Part shown: positions 1 to 12,600 of the stretch, in pieces | How the letters are laid out: each line of letters opens with the position of its first letter | How positions within the stretch are numbered: position 1 is the first letter of the stretch | DNA from: Hordeum vulgare subsp. vulgare | Lineage: Eukaryota > Streptophyta > Magnoliopsida > Poales > Poaceae | Assembly (NCBI RefSeq): GCF_904849725.1 | Contig: NC_058520.1 | Location: 540,134,083 to 540,198,082, forward strand | Length of the DNA: 64,000 nucleotides | Direction: 5' to 3' | The notes under the pieces: model-generated | What the model was told of the DNA's origin: nothing | What the model saw: the letters and a program-made list of their open reading frames with translations, nothing else | Databases searched by the model: none | Position numbers and translations under genes: made by a program

Positions 1-709
1 CAATCTTCGGGTTGGGTCCAGTGGGTACAGCGTACTAACCTCTGCAGAGTGTATAAACTAATCATGATTAGCCGGGTCCCCGGTTATGGACAATTTTGAG
101 CAGCTAGGCCATTACAGTTGTTGGATGATCTTGACAGTTGACACACATAATATAACTTGGTGGGAAACTTAATGATGGTAATAGGTTGGAGTTGGAGATG
201 CCAATTCAACCATATGTGAGTATTGTAGCAAACTAACTAAAACTTGACTATTAGGTAGCTATGAGGATAAAATCAGCTTTCTGCAAAATAACCATCAGCC
301 TTTCTCTTGTTGTACTATGCATATACATGTAGGTCTGTTATATTATTTTTCCTGTGTAACTTGCCAATACATTCAAAGTATTGACCTATATGGCTGCAAC
401 GTATCATGTTGCAGGATATTCAGACGAGGAGTAAGGTACCGTTAGGGTCGCGAGTCTTCACTCAACATCGCCAGTGGGCTATGATGGGACTCATCGTTAT
501 TATTCTGCTACTTTTCCGCTGTTTAATAGAATAGAGCTATCTAAGTGCTATGCAGATTGTTATATTTTATAAATTCTGGATATACGTTATTATACATGAT
601 GCACTTGCTATATCTGGTTTTCATCTATACTGTGTGTGCTAGCGGGTCGATCCAGGGACTAGCACAATAAAGCACAGAGACTCAAATCCTTCGAGGTTTG
701 GTCGTTACA
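1..709. mobile_element. Probable Ty3/gypsy LTR fragment
   Basis: No coding sequence is visible. The stretch resembles the downstream part of a long grass gypsy LTR: AT-rich, with the phrase CGATCCAGGGACTAGCAC near 637-664 and an end in GTTACA at 704-709. This assignment rests on general resemblance only; no partner LTR or target duplication is in the window. It could also be other intergenic repeat DNA. Confidence 0.35.
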
Positions 710-755
710 GATTTGAGTCATTCGAGTACATCAAATCTTGCGAGGTTTGGTCATT
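679..755. repeat. Direct and inverted repeats at the left edge of element A
   Basis: A roughly 25-bp unit containing CGAGGTTTGGTC occurs at 682-706 and again at 731-755 with four mismatches. In addition GACTCAAATC at 679-688 is the exact inverse complement of GATTTGAGTC at 710-719. The repeats sit just where homology to element A begins, so they may mark a rearrangement breakpoint. Confidence 0.6.
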
Positions 756-756
756 C

Positions 757-3700
757 GAGCAAGGCGCCGAAGACGTTTTGAAACGTGACGGAACATAAGT
801 GATGTTCTAAAGAGATGAAATTGTGATTTCATGCTCATGCCCTTGTTAAGAGGTACGAGACCTCCGACAAGATTCTTTGTCCACAAAGTAAAGGAGAAAA
901 GCTCAATCGTTGAGCGTGTGCTCAAATTGTCTGAGTACGGCAATCGCTTGAATCAAGTGGGAGTTAATCTTCCAGATGAGATAGTGATAGTTCTCGAAAG
1001 TCACTGCCACCAAGCCGTGAGAGCTTCGTGATGAACTATAACATATCAAGGATAGATACAATGATCTTTGAGTGATTCACGATGTTTGACACTGCGAAAG
1101 TAGAAATCAAAAGGAGCATCAATAGTTGATGGTTAGTAAAACCACTAAGTTTCGAGAAAGGCAAGGGCTAGAAAGGATACTTCGTGAAACGGCAAAACAG
1201 TTGCTGCACTAATGAAGAGACCAAAGATTAAACCCAAACCTGAGACTAAGTCCTTCTGTAATGAGGGGAACAGTCACTGAGGCGGAGCAACTCTAGATAC
1301 TTGGTAGATAAGAAGGCTGGCAAAAGTCGAAAGAAGTATATTTGATATACATGATGTTGATGTGTACTTTACTAGTACTCCTAGTAGCACGAGGGTATTG
1401 GATGCCGGTTCGGTTGCTAAGTGATTAGTAACACGAAATGAAAGCTATGGCATAAACGGAGATTCGCTAAAGGCGAGGTGACGATACGTGTTGGAAGTGT
1501 TTCCAAGGTTGATAGGATCAAACGTCGCACGCTCCCTCTACCATCGGGATTGGTGTTAAACCTAAATAATTGTTATTTGGTGCTTGCGTTAAGCATGAAC
1601 ATGATTGGATCATGTTTATTGCAATACGATTATTCATTTAAATAGAATAATGGTTACTCTATTTGCTTGAATAATCACCTTCAATGGTTTATTGAATCTC
1701 GATCGTAGTGTAACACATGTTCATGATATTGGTGCCAAAAGATACGAGGTAATGATGATAGTACCACTTACTTGTGGCACTGCCGCTTGAGTCATGTTGG
1801 TACAAAATGCATGAAGAGGCTCCATGCTGATGGATCTTTATACTCACTTGATTTTGAATCACTAGTGACATGCAAATCATACCACATGAGCAAGGCCTTG
1901 TTTTCATTAAGATGATACAAGATAGTAACTTGTTGGAAGTGATACATTTTGATGTATGCAGTCCAATGGGTGATGAGGCACGCAGTGGATATCATTATGT
2001 TCTTACTTCAATGATGATTTGAGTAGATACAAGAGTATTTACTTAATGAATCACATGTCTGAAATATTGAAAAGTTCAATTCTGTTTCACGAGTGAAGTT
2101 CGTCGTAACAAGAGGATAAATTGTCTACGATATGATCATAGAAATGAATATCTGAGTTATGAGTTTTGGTACGCAGTTAAGACAATGTGGAAATTGTTTC
2201 GCAGTTCATGCCACCTGGAACATCATAGTGTGATGATGTGTCTGAACGTCATAGCCATGCATTATTTGGTATGGTGCATGCTATGATGTCTCTTATCGAA
2301 TTACCACTATCGTTTATGGGTTATGCATTAGAGACAACCGCATTCACTTTAAATAGGGCACCGCGTATTTCCGTTGAGATGACACAGTATAGACTGAGGT
2401 TTAGAAAAATCTACAGTGTCGTTTCTTGAAAGTTTGGGGCTTCGACACTTATGTGAAAAAGTTTCAGTCTGATAAGCTCGAACCCAAAGCGGATAAATGC
2501 ATCTTCATAGGATATCCAAAACAGTTGGGTACATCTCCTATCTCAGTTCCGAAAGCAAAGTGTTTGTTTCTAGAAACGGATCCTTTCTTGAGGAAAGGTT
2601 TCTCTCGAAAGAATTGAGTGGGAGGGTGGTAGAACTTGATGAGGTTATTGAACCATCACTTCAACCAGTATGTAGCAGGACGCAGGAAGTTGTTCCTGTG
2701 GCGCCTACACCAATTGAAGTGAAAGCTGATGATGGTGATCATCGAGCATCGGATCAAGTTACTACAAGCCTCGTAGGTTGACAAGGTCGCGTACTACTGC
2801 AGAGTGGTACGGTAACCCTGTCTTGGAGGTCATGTTGTTGAGCAACAGTGAACCTACGAGTTTTGAAGAAAGCAATGGTGGGCCCGGATTCCGACAAATG
2901 GCTGGAGGCCATGAAATCCGAGAGAGGATCCATGCATGAAAACAAAGTATAGACTTTGGAAGAACTACTTGATGGTCATAGGACTATTGAGTAAAGATGG
3001 ATGTTTAAAAGGAAGACAAACGATGATGGTGATAAGTCACTATTAAGAAAAGCTCGACTTGTCGCAAAGATGTTTCAGACAAGATCAAACAGTTGACTAT
3101 GATGAGACTTTCTCACTCGTAGCGATGCTAAAAGTATGTTAGAATTATGTTAGTAGTTGCTGCATTATTTATGAAATATTGCACGTAGGATGTCAAAACA
3201 TTGTTTCCTCGACAGTTTCCTTGAGCAAACATTGTATGTGATACAACCAGGAGGTTTTGTCGATCCTAAAGATACTAGCAAGTATGCAAGCTCCAGTGAT
3301 CCTTCAATGGACTGGTGCAAGCATCTCGGAGTTGGAATATACACTTTGATGAGATGATCAAAGATTTTTGGGTTTGTACAAGGTTTATGAGAAACTTGTA
3401 ATTCCAAAGAAGTGAGTGGGAGCACTATAGAATTTCTGATAAGTATATGTGGTTGACATATTGTGGATCAGAAGTAATGTAGAATTTCTGTAAAGCATAC
3501 AAGGTTGTTTGAAAGGAGTTTTCAAAGGAATGCCAGGATTGCGCTACTTGAACATTGAGCATCAAAGATCTATGGAGGTAGATCGAAAGCGCTTAATAGA
3601 AGTTTCAACAAGATGCATGCCTTGACAAGTTTTTGAAGGAGTTCAAAATAGATCAGCAAAGAAGGAGTTCTTGGTTGCGTTGTGAGATGTGAATTTGAGT

Positions 3701-4170
3701 AAGACTCAAAACCCGACCCCGGCAGAATAAAGAGAATTGACGAAGGTCGTCTTCTATGCCTTGGCTGTAGAATCTGAAGTATGCCATGCTGGTTACCACA
3801 CCTGATGTGTGCCTTGACTCAAAGTCTGTTGAGAGGTACAGAGAGTGATCCATGATTGAATCACTAGCAGCGGTCAAAAATTGATCCTTAGTAACTGATG
3901 GACTAAGGAATTTTTCTCGATTATGGAGGTGGTTAAAGAGTTCGTCGTAAAGGGTTACGTCGATGCAAGCTTTGACACTAATCCGAATAACTATGAGTAG
4001 TGAAACGGATTCGTATAGTAGAGTAGATATTTGGAGTATTTCCGAATAGCACATAGTAGCAGCATCTATAAGATGACATAAAGATTTGTAAAGAACACAC
4101 GGATCTGAAAGTTTCAGAACCGTTGACTAAAACCTCTCTCACGAGCAATATGTGATCACACCCCATAACT
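757..4170 (+). pseudogene. Decayed Copia gag-pol (element A)
   Basis: In an active element this polyprotein would supply capsid, protease, integrase, reverse transcriptase and RNase H. Only short open stretches remain. Recognisable pieces in order are a gag remnant (830-1030), the post-integrase block with KVWGFDTYVKKF and KCIFIGYPK (2426-2617), the region continuing to 2781, RT remnants (about 2950-3450) and an RNase H remnant (about 3950-4160). Many stops and frameshifts interrupt it, including a TAG just after GGAACATCA near 2223, where the intact relative has a Gln codon. The same lesion occurs in element B. The product cannot be functional. Confidence 0.88.
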
Positions 4171-4243
4171 ATATGGGTGTTGGATTCGTTGGAATCACAT
4201 GGTGATGTGAACTAGATTATTGACTCTAGTGCAAGTGGGAGAC

Positions 4244-6045
4244 TGTTGGAAATATGCCCTAGAGGCAATAATAAATTAGTTATTATTATATTTATTTGTT
4301 CATGATAATCGTTTATTATCCATGCTATAATTGTATTGATTGGAAACACAGTGCATGTGTGGATACATAGACAAAACAATGTCCCTAGTAAGCCTCTAGT
4401 TGACTAGCTCGTTGATCAAAGATAGTCAAGGTTTCCTGACCATAGGCAAGTGTTGTCACTTGATAATGGGATCACATCATTAGGAGAATCATGTGATGGA
4501 CTAGACCCAAACTAATAGACGTAGCATGTTGATCGTGTCATTTTGTTGCTACTGTTTTCTGCGTGTCAAGTATTTGTTCCTATGACCATGAGATCATATA
4601 ACTCACTGACACCGGAGGAATACTTTGTGTGTATCAAACGTCGCAACGTAATTGGTTGACTATAAAGATGCTCTACAGGTATCTCCGAAGGTGTTCGTTG
4701 AGTTAGTATGGATCGAGACTGGGTTTTGTCACTCCGTGTGACGGAGAGGTATCTCGGGGCCCACTCGGTAATACAACATCACACACAAGCCTTGCAAGCA
4801 ATGTGACTTAGTGTAAGTTACGGGATCTTGTATTACGGAACGAGTAAAGAGACTTGCCGGTAAACGAGATTGAAATAGGTATGCGGGTACTGACGATCGA
4901 ATCTCGGGCAAGTAACATACCGAAGGACAAAGGGAATGACATACGGGATTATATGAATCCTTGGCACTGAGGTTCAAACGATAAGAACTTCGTAGAATAT
5001 GTGGGATTCAATATGGGCATCCAGGTCCTGCTATTGGATATTGACCGAGGAGTCACTCGGGTCATGTCTGCATAGTTCTCGAACCCACAGGGTCTACACA
5101 CTTAAGATTCGACGTTGTTTTATGCGTATTTGAGTTATATGGTTGGTTACCGAATGTTGTTCGGAGTTCCGGATGAGATCACGGACGTCACGAGGGTTCC
5201 GGAATGGTCCAAAAACGAAGATTGATATATAGGATGACCTCATTTGATTATCGGAAGGTTTTCGGAGTTACCGGGAATGACGAATGGGTTCTGGGTGTTC
5301 ACCGGGGGGGGGGGGGGCAACCCACCCCGGGGAAGCCCATAGGCCTTGGGGGTGGCGCACCAGCCCTTATTGGGCTGGTGGGATAGCCCAAGAAGGCCCT
5401 ATGCGCCATAGGAAGAAAATCAAAGAGAAAAAAAGGGAGGTGGGAAAAAGGGGAAGGACTCCTCCTTCCAAACCTAGTTGGATTCGGTTTGGAAGGGGAG
5501 GACTCCCCCCCTTGGCTCGGCCGACCCCCTTGGGGCTCCTTGAGCCCCAAGGCAAGGCTCCCCTCTCCCTCCTATATATAGTGGGGTTTTAGGGCTGATT
5601 TGAGACAACTTTGCCACGGCAGCCCGACCACATATCTCCACGGTTTTACCTCTAGATCGCGTTTCTGCGGAGCTCGGGTGGAGCCCTGCTGAGATTAGAT
5701 CACCACCAACCTCCGGAGCGCCGTCACGCTGCCGGAGAACTCATCTACCTCTCCGTCTCTCTTGCTGGATCAAGAAGGCCAAGATCATCGTCGAGTTGTA
5801 CGTGTGCTGAACGCGGAGGTGCCGTCCGTTCGACACTAGATCGTGGGACTGATCGCGGGACGGTTCGCGGGGCGGATCGAGGGACGTGAGGACGTTCCAC
5901 TACATCAACCGCGTTCACTAACGCTTCTGCTATGCGATCTACAAGGGTACGTAGATCGAACATCCACTCTCGTAGATGGACATCAGCATGATAGGTCTTC
6001 GTGCGCGTAGGAATTTTTTTGTTTCCCATGCGACGTTCCCCAACA
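4244..6045 (+). repeat. 3' LTR of element A
   Basis: About 1.8 kb, starting TGTTGGAAATATGCCC and ending CGTTCCCCAACA, the terminal signature of BARE/WIS/Angela LTRs. It follows the polypurine tract directly. It carries an unusually long run of G at about 5304-5316, where other copies here have shorter runs. Small open frames inside it are LTR sequence and occur in parallel in the other LTRs, so they are not genes. Confidence 0.93.
5573..5580 (+). promoter_or_regulatory. LTR TATA box (element A)
   Basis: TATATATA in the context CTCCCTCCTATATATAGTGG, at the same relative place as in the other BARE-type LTRs of this window. Transcription of BARE-type elements is known to start within the LTR; that this copy is active is not implied. 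Confidence 0.6.
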
Positions 6046-7109
6046 CATGCAACAGTTATAACACGGAGAGATATGTGGCTAGCTCCCGTTCGTCAATGTG
6101 ATGTAGGCATGCATTCCGTGTGTCATCATACGTGCTTAGGGAAAAGAACTTGCATGACATCTATTGTCCATCCCTCCCGTGGCAGCGGGGTCCAAAAGGA
6201 AACTACGGGATATTAAGGTTCTCCTTTTAATAAAGAACCAGACCAACGCATTAGCACTTGGTGAACACATGAACTCCTCAAACTATGGTTATCACCGGGA
6301 GTGGTTCCGGTTATTGTCACTCCGGGTTTGCCGGATCATAACACATAGTAGGTAACTACAACTTGCAAGATCGGATCTAAAACACACATATATTGGTGAT
6401 AACATAATAATTTCAGATCTGAAATCATGGCACTCGGGCCCTAGTGACAAGCATTAAGCACGACAAAGTTGTAGCAACATCATTCTCAGAACATAGTGGA
6501 TACTAGGGATCAATCCCCATCAAAACTAACTCGATTACATTATAGATCTCATCATACTCATCACCGCCCAGCGAGCCTACGAATAGATTACTCACGAACG
6601 ACGAAGAGCTTCATGGAATTGGAGAGGGAAGAAGGTTGATGATGACGATGGCGACGATTTCCCCTCTCCAGAGCCCAAGACAGACTCCAGATCTGCCTCC
6701 AGATAAAGAACAGGTGGTGGCGGCGCCTCCGTATTGTAAACGCGGCGAAAACTTCTCTTTTTATTTTTTGTGGGACGAAAGGGGACTTATAGACCTAAGG
6801 TTGGGGCGGCAGAGCCGTGTGGGCCCCACAAGCCTGCCCACCACCACCAGGGGGTGGCGGAGCCAGGGATTGTGGCCCACTGCCCCCCCTCAGGTGGAAC
6901 TTGGCGCAAATATTTTTCTTATTTTCTAAAACTGCTCCCCGTAAATTTTCAGGACGTTTGGAGAACTTTGATTTCTGCACAAAAATAACACCAAGGCAAT
7001 TCTGCTGAAAACACCATCAGTCCAGGTTAGTTCCATTCAAATCATGCAATTTAGAGTCCAAAACAAGGGCAAAAGAGTTTGAAAAAGTAGATACGATGGA
7101 GACGTATCA
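6046..7109 (-). mobile_element. Gypsy LTR fragment (TGATACGTCTCCATCG type)
   Basis: Read on the minus strand from 7109 the sequence starts TGATACGTCTCCATCGTATC, the start of a common Triticeae gypsy LTR, and continues with GC-rich leader-like sequence and AT-rich tail as far as element A. Its far end is cut off by A, and no internal region is attached, so it is a solo or truncated LTR. It shares only its first dozen bases with the Athila-like LTRs of elements C, D and H and is a different family. No coding potential beyond short chance frames. Confidence 0.65.
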
Positions 7110-7668
7110 GTCCTCATGCAGCCGGGTTATCACTTATGGGTCGACCATATGGGCCGCATCATTGAAGACCGGATTATCTGAAAACTTCGTAATCAAGATG
7201 GAAAGCTCCAAAGACTAGGCGTGCACTTCAAGTCAGGAGGACCAGTTCGGCCCGCCTATTCCCGACTAAGGTCGGTAACATGTAACCCTAGGAGCCCTGG
7301 TGTCTATATAAACCAGAGGTTCTTATGCATAAAGGCATGTTATCTCATCGAGGGTTTAGCTCGTATGATCTTGAGGTAGATCAACTCTATAACCACCGTT
7401 CCCCATCAATATAATCAAGCAGGATGTAGGGTTTTACCTCCTCAAGAGGGCCCGAACCTGGGAAAACACTGTCTCCCCTTCTCTCCTGCAACCCATCGAT
7501 CCTAGGTCTACTGCCCGGGACCCCCTAGCCGAGATTTGTCGGTTTTGACTCCGACATTGGTACTTTCATTGAGAGTTCCATCGTTGGATCACTGAAAGGA
7601 TCGATGTCTTTCTTGACCATCAACGATTGAATCTGTGATGGCGACATCTTTGCCCCCTTATAGGTCCC
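7110..7668 (+). mobile_element. Gypsy fragment F, left half (LTR end and start of internal region)
   Basis: The sequence has a TATA-like CTATATAAACC at about 7301-7313, a transcribed-leader-like stretch, and the junction CCGAGATTTGTCGGTTTTG...CCGACATTGGTACTTTCATTG near 7530-7575, which looks like the end of a gypsy LTR followed by untranslated internal sequence. It is interrupted at 7668 by element C and resumes at 23122. The last five bases, GTCCC (7664-7668), are the target duplication of C. The family name is not certain. Confidence 0.5.
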
Positions 7669-7850
7669 TGCTACTGCAACAAAAGACCTTCCAACGGCGC
7701 CAAAAATAGGCACGTCGACGGGAGAATACTTGGCTTGCTCTTTGTGCTGCGGCTACGTCTTAAGGGACTTCCTAGGCAAGTATGCAAAGGATTTCCCTCG
7801 TGGCCTTGGAGCCTTGCGTTGGTGTTCCCTCGAAGCGGAAAGGGTGATGT
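7669..7850 (-). repeat. 3' LTR of element C, terminal 182 bp
   Basis: This is the end of the LTR that was separated from the rest (16477-17921) by insertion of element B. It ends, read on the minus strand, in GTAGCA. A PBS-like TGGCGCCGTTGG lies inside it at 7691-7702 (minus). Against the matching part of the other LTR (21488-21669) I count 11 differences in 182 bp. Confidence 0.9.
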
Positions 7851-9671
7851 TGATGGGGAACGTCGCATGGGAAACAAAAAATTTCCTACGCGCACGAAGA
7901 CCTATCATGGTGATGTCCATCTACGAGAGGGGATTTCCGATCTACGTACCCTTGTAGATCGCACAGCAGAAGCGTTAATAAACGCGGTTGATGTAGTGGA
8001 ACGTCCTGACGTCCCTCGATCCGCCCCGCGAACCGTCCCGCGATCCGCCCCACGATCCGCTCCGATCTAGTGCCGAACGGACGGCACCTCCGCGTTCAGC
8101 ACACGTACAGCTCGACGATGATCTCGGCCTTCTTGATCCAACAAGAGAGAAGAAGAGGTAGATGAGTTCTCCGGCAGCGTGACGGCGCTCCGGAGGTTGG
8201 TGGTGATCTAATCTCAGCAGGGCTCCGCCCGAGCTTCGTAGAAACGCGATCTAGAGGAAAAACCGTGGAGGTATGTGGTCGGGCTGCCGTGGCAAAAGTT
8301 GTCTCAAATCAGCCCTAATACCCCAGTATATATAGGAGGGAGGGAGGGGAGGAGGCAGCCTCAAACCCTCAAGGTTTGGCCGAAATTTGAGGTGGAGGAG
8401 TCCTACTCCAATCCTACTTGGAGTAGGATACCACCTTCCCACTTGGAAACTCTTTCCACCTTGTGTTTTTCCCTTCTCAAACCTTATGGGCCTTAGTGGG
8501 AACTTATTCCAGCCCACTAGGGGCTGGTTTATCTCTTCCCATAGCCCGTGAGACCCCTTGGGGCGTGACGCCCCTCTCGATGGTCCCCAGCACCCCTCCC
8601 GGCACTCCCGGTACACTACCGATGAGCCCGAAACTTTTCTGGTAATGCCCGAAAACTTTCCGGTAACCAAATGAGGTCATCCTATATATCAATCTTCGTC
8701 TCCGGACCATTCCGGAAACCCTCGTGACATCCATGATCCCATCCGGGACTCCGAACAACAGTCGGTAACCAACCATATAACTCAAATACGCATAAAACAT
8801 CGTCGAACCTTAAGTGTGCAGACCCTGCGGGTTCGAGAACTATGTAGACATGACCCGAGGGACTCCTCGGTCAATATCCAATAGCGGGACCTGGATGCCC
8901 ATATTGGATCCTACATATTCCGAAGATCTTTATCGGTTGAACCTCAGTGCCAAGGATTCATATAATCCCGTATGTCATTCCCTTTGTCCTTCGGTATGTT
9001 ACTTGCCCGAGATTCGATCGTCGGTATCCGCATACCTATTTCAATCTCGTTTACCGGCAAGTCTCTTTACTCGTTCTGTAATACAAGATCCCGTGACTTA
9101 CACTAAGTCACATTGCTTGCAAAGCTTGTGTGTGATGTTGTATTACCGAGTGGGCCCCGAGATACCTCTCCGTCACACGGAGTGACAAATCCCATTCTTG
9201 ATCCATACTAACTCAACGGACACCTTCGGAGACACCTGTAGATCACCTTTATAGTCACCCACTTACGTTGTGATGTTTGATACACACAAGGCATTCCTCC
9301 GGTGCGAGTGAGTTATATGATCTCATGGTCATAGGAATAAATACTTGACACACAGAAAAAAAGTAGCAACAAAATGACACGATTAACATGCTACGTTCAT
9401 TAGTTTGGGTCTAGTCCATCACATGATTCTCCTAATGATGTGATCCCGTTATCTAGTGACAACACTTGCCTATGGTCAGGAAACCTTGACCATCTTTGAT
9501 CAACGAGCTAGTCAACTAGAGGCTTACTAGGGATAGTGTTTTGTCTATGTATCCACCTATGTATTGTGTTTCCAATCAATACAATTATAGCATGGATAAT
9601 AAACGATTATCATGAACAAAGAAATATAATAATAACTAATTTATTATTGCCTCTAGGGCATATTTCCAACA
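7851..9671 (-). repeat. 3' LTR of element B
   Basis: Bounded on the internal side by the polypurine tract (minus-strand AAGTGGGAGAC, 9672-9682). On the minus strand it starts TGTTGGAAATATGCCC at 9671. A TATA box on the minus strand lies near 8327-8334. Open frames such as the one covering 8251-8670 recur in the other LTR copy and are not genes. Confidence 0.94.
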
Positions 9672-12600
9672 GTCTCCCACTTGCACTAGAGTCAATAATC
9701 GAGTTCACGTCACCATGTGATTCTAACGAATCTAACACCCATATAGTTCTGGGGTCTAATCACGTCTCGCTCGTGAGAGAGGTTTTAGTCAACGGTTCTG
9801 AAACTTTCAGATCCGTGTGTTCTTTACAAATCTTTATGTCATCTTATAGATGCTGCTACTACGTGCTATTCGGAAATACTCCAAATACTACTCTACTATA
9901 CGAATCCATTTCACTACTCATAGTTATTTGGATTAGTGTCAAAGCTTGCATCGACGTAACCCTTTACGATGAACTCTTTAACCACCTCCATAATCGAGAA
10001 AAATTTCTTAGTCCATTAGTTACTAAGGATAACTTTGACCGCTACTAGTGATTCAATCATGGATCACTCTCTGTACCTCTCAACAGACTTGAGGCAAGGC
10101 ACACATTAGGTGCGGTACTCAGCATGGCATACTTCAGATTCTACGACCAAGGCATAGAAGACGACCTTCGTCTATTCTCTTTATTCTGCCGGGGTCGGGT
10201 TTTGAGTCTTACTCAAATTCACACCTTACAACACAACCAAGAACTCCTTCTTTGCTGATCTATTTTGAACTCCTTCAAAAACTTGTCAAGGCATGCATCT
10301 TGTTGAAACTTCTATTAAGCGTTTCGATCTATCTCCATAGATCTTGATGCTCAGCGTTCAAGTAGCTCAATCCAGGTATTCCTTTGAAAAACTCCTTTCA
10401 AACAACCTTGTATGCTTTACAGAAATTCTACATTACTTCTGATCCACAATATGTAAACCACATATACTTTATCAGAAATGCTATAGTGCTCCCACTCACT
10501 TCTTTGGAAATACAAGTTTCTCATAAACCTTGTACAAACCCAAAATCTTTGATCATCTCATCAAAATATATATTCCAACTCCGAGATGCTTGCACCAGTC
10601 CATTGAAGGATCGCTGGAGCTTGCATACTTGCTAGTATCTTTAGGATCGACAAAACCTCCTGGTTGTATCACATACAATGTTTGCTCAAGGAAACCGTCG
10701 AGGAAACAATGTTTTGTCATCCTATGTGCAATATTTCATAAATAATGCAGCAACTACTAACATAATTCTAACAGACTTTTAGCATCGCTACGAGTGAGAG
10801 AGTCTCATCATAGTCAACTGTTTGATCTTGTCGGAAACATCTTTGCGACAAGTCGAGCTTTTCTTAATAGTGACTTATCACCATCAACGTCTGTCTTCCT
10901 TTTAAAAATCTATATTTACTCAATAGTCCTATGACCATCAAATAGTTCTTCCAAAGTCTACACTTTGTTCTCATACATGGATCCTCTCTCGGATTTCATG
11001 GCCTCCAGCCATTTGTCGGAATACGGGCCCACCATTGCTTCTCCATAACTCGTAGGTTCATTGTTGTCCTACAACATGACCTCCAAGATAGGGTTACCGT
11101 ACCACTCTGCAGTAGTACGTGACCTTGTCAACCTACGAGGTTTGTAGTAACTTGATCCGATGCTCGATGATCACCATCATCAGCTTTCACTTCAATTGGT
11201 GTAGGCGCCACAGGAACAACTTCCTACGCCCTGCTAAACACTGGTTGAAGTGATGGTTCAATAACCTCATCAAGTTCTACCACCCTCCCAATCAATTCTT
11301 TCGAGAGAAACCTTTCCTCGAGAAAGGATCCGTTTCTAGAAACAAACACTTTGCTTTCGGATTTGAGATAGGAGATGTACCCAACTGTTTTGGATATCCT
11401 ATGAAGATGCATTTATCCGCTTTGGGTTCGAGCTTATCGGACTGAAACTTTTTCACATAAGTGTCGAAGCCCCAAACTTTCAAGAAACGACAGTTTAGAT
11501 TTCTCTAAACCTTAGTCTATACTGTGTCATCTCAACGGAAATACGCGGTGCCCTATTTAAAGTGAATGCGGTTGTCTCTAATGCATAACCCATAAACGAT
11601 GGTGGTAATTCGATAAGAGACATCATAGCATGCACCATACCAAATAGTGCGTGGGTATGACGTTCAGAGACATCATCACACTATGATGTTCCAGGTGGCA
11701 TGAACTGCGAAACAATTTCCACATTGTCTTAACTGCGTACCAAAACTCGTAACTCAGATATTCATTTCTATGATCATATCGTAAACAGTTTATCCTGTTG
11801 TTACGACGAACTTCACTCCGAAACAGAATTGAACTTTTCAATATTTCAGACTTGTGATTTATTAAGTAAATACTCTTGTATCTACTCAAATCGTCATTGA
11901 AGTAAGAACATAATGATATCCACCGTGTGCCTCAGCGCCCATTGGACTGCATACATCAAAATGTATCACTTCCAACAAGTTACTATCTTGTTTCATCTCA
12001 ATGAAAACAAGGCCTTGCTCATGTGGTATGATTTGCATGTCACTAGTGATTCAAAATCAAGTGAGTATAAAGATCCATCAGCATGGAGCCTCTTCATGCA
12101 ATTTATACCAACATGACTCAAGCGGCAGTGCCACACTTAAGTGGTTCTATCATCATTACCTCGTATCTTTTGGCACCAATATCATGAACATGTGTAACAC
12201 TACGATCGAGATTCAATAAAACATTGAAGGTGATTATTCTAGCAAATAGAGTAACCATTATTCTCTTTAAATGAATAATCGTATTGCAATAAACACGATC
12301 CAATCATGTTCATGCTTAACGCAAGCACCAAATAACAATTATTTAGGTTTAACACCAATCCCGATGGTAGAGGCAGCGTGCGACGTTTGATCATATCAAC
12401 CTTGGAAACACTTCCAACACGTATCGTCACCTCGCCTTTAGCTAGTCTCCGTTTATGTCGTAGCTTTCATTTCGTGTTACTAATCACTTAGCAACCGAAC
12501 CGGTATCCAATACCCTCGCGCTACTAGGAGTACTAGTAAAGTACACATCAACATCATGTATATCAAATATACTTCTTTCGACTTTGCCAACCTTCTTATC

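Larger units (their letters stand above)
757..6045 (+). mobile_element. Element A: 5'-truncated Copia retrotransposon (BARE/WIS/Angela group)
   Basis: Homology to the gag-pol of the nearly intact element at 52216-61140 begins near 757 inside gag and runs through protease, integrase, RT and RNase H to a polypurine tract (AAGTGGGAGAC, 4233-4243), followed by one 3' LTR at 4244-6045. The 5' LTR, leader and start of gag are missing. The five bases after the LTR are CATGC, but with no left end a target duplication cannot be confirmed. The element is the same decayed type as the one at 7851-16471, with matching pol lesions. Confidence 0.88.

Noticed and set aside
5299..5320. Long G run as a possible quadruplex regulator
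   Set aside because: The run length varies between LTR copies and is prone to sequencing and slippage error; nothing else supports a function.
8251..8670. 139-codon open frame (minus) in the LTR of element B, with a near copy at 15051-15470
   Set aside because: It lies wholly within the LTR, recurs because the LTR is duplicated, has no recognisable domain, and spans the promoter region.
8814..9185. 123-codon open frame and its copies in every BARE-type LTR (for example 15614-15985 and 59810-60058)
   Set aside because: It is LTR sequence conserved by descent, with no domain.
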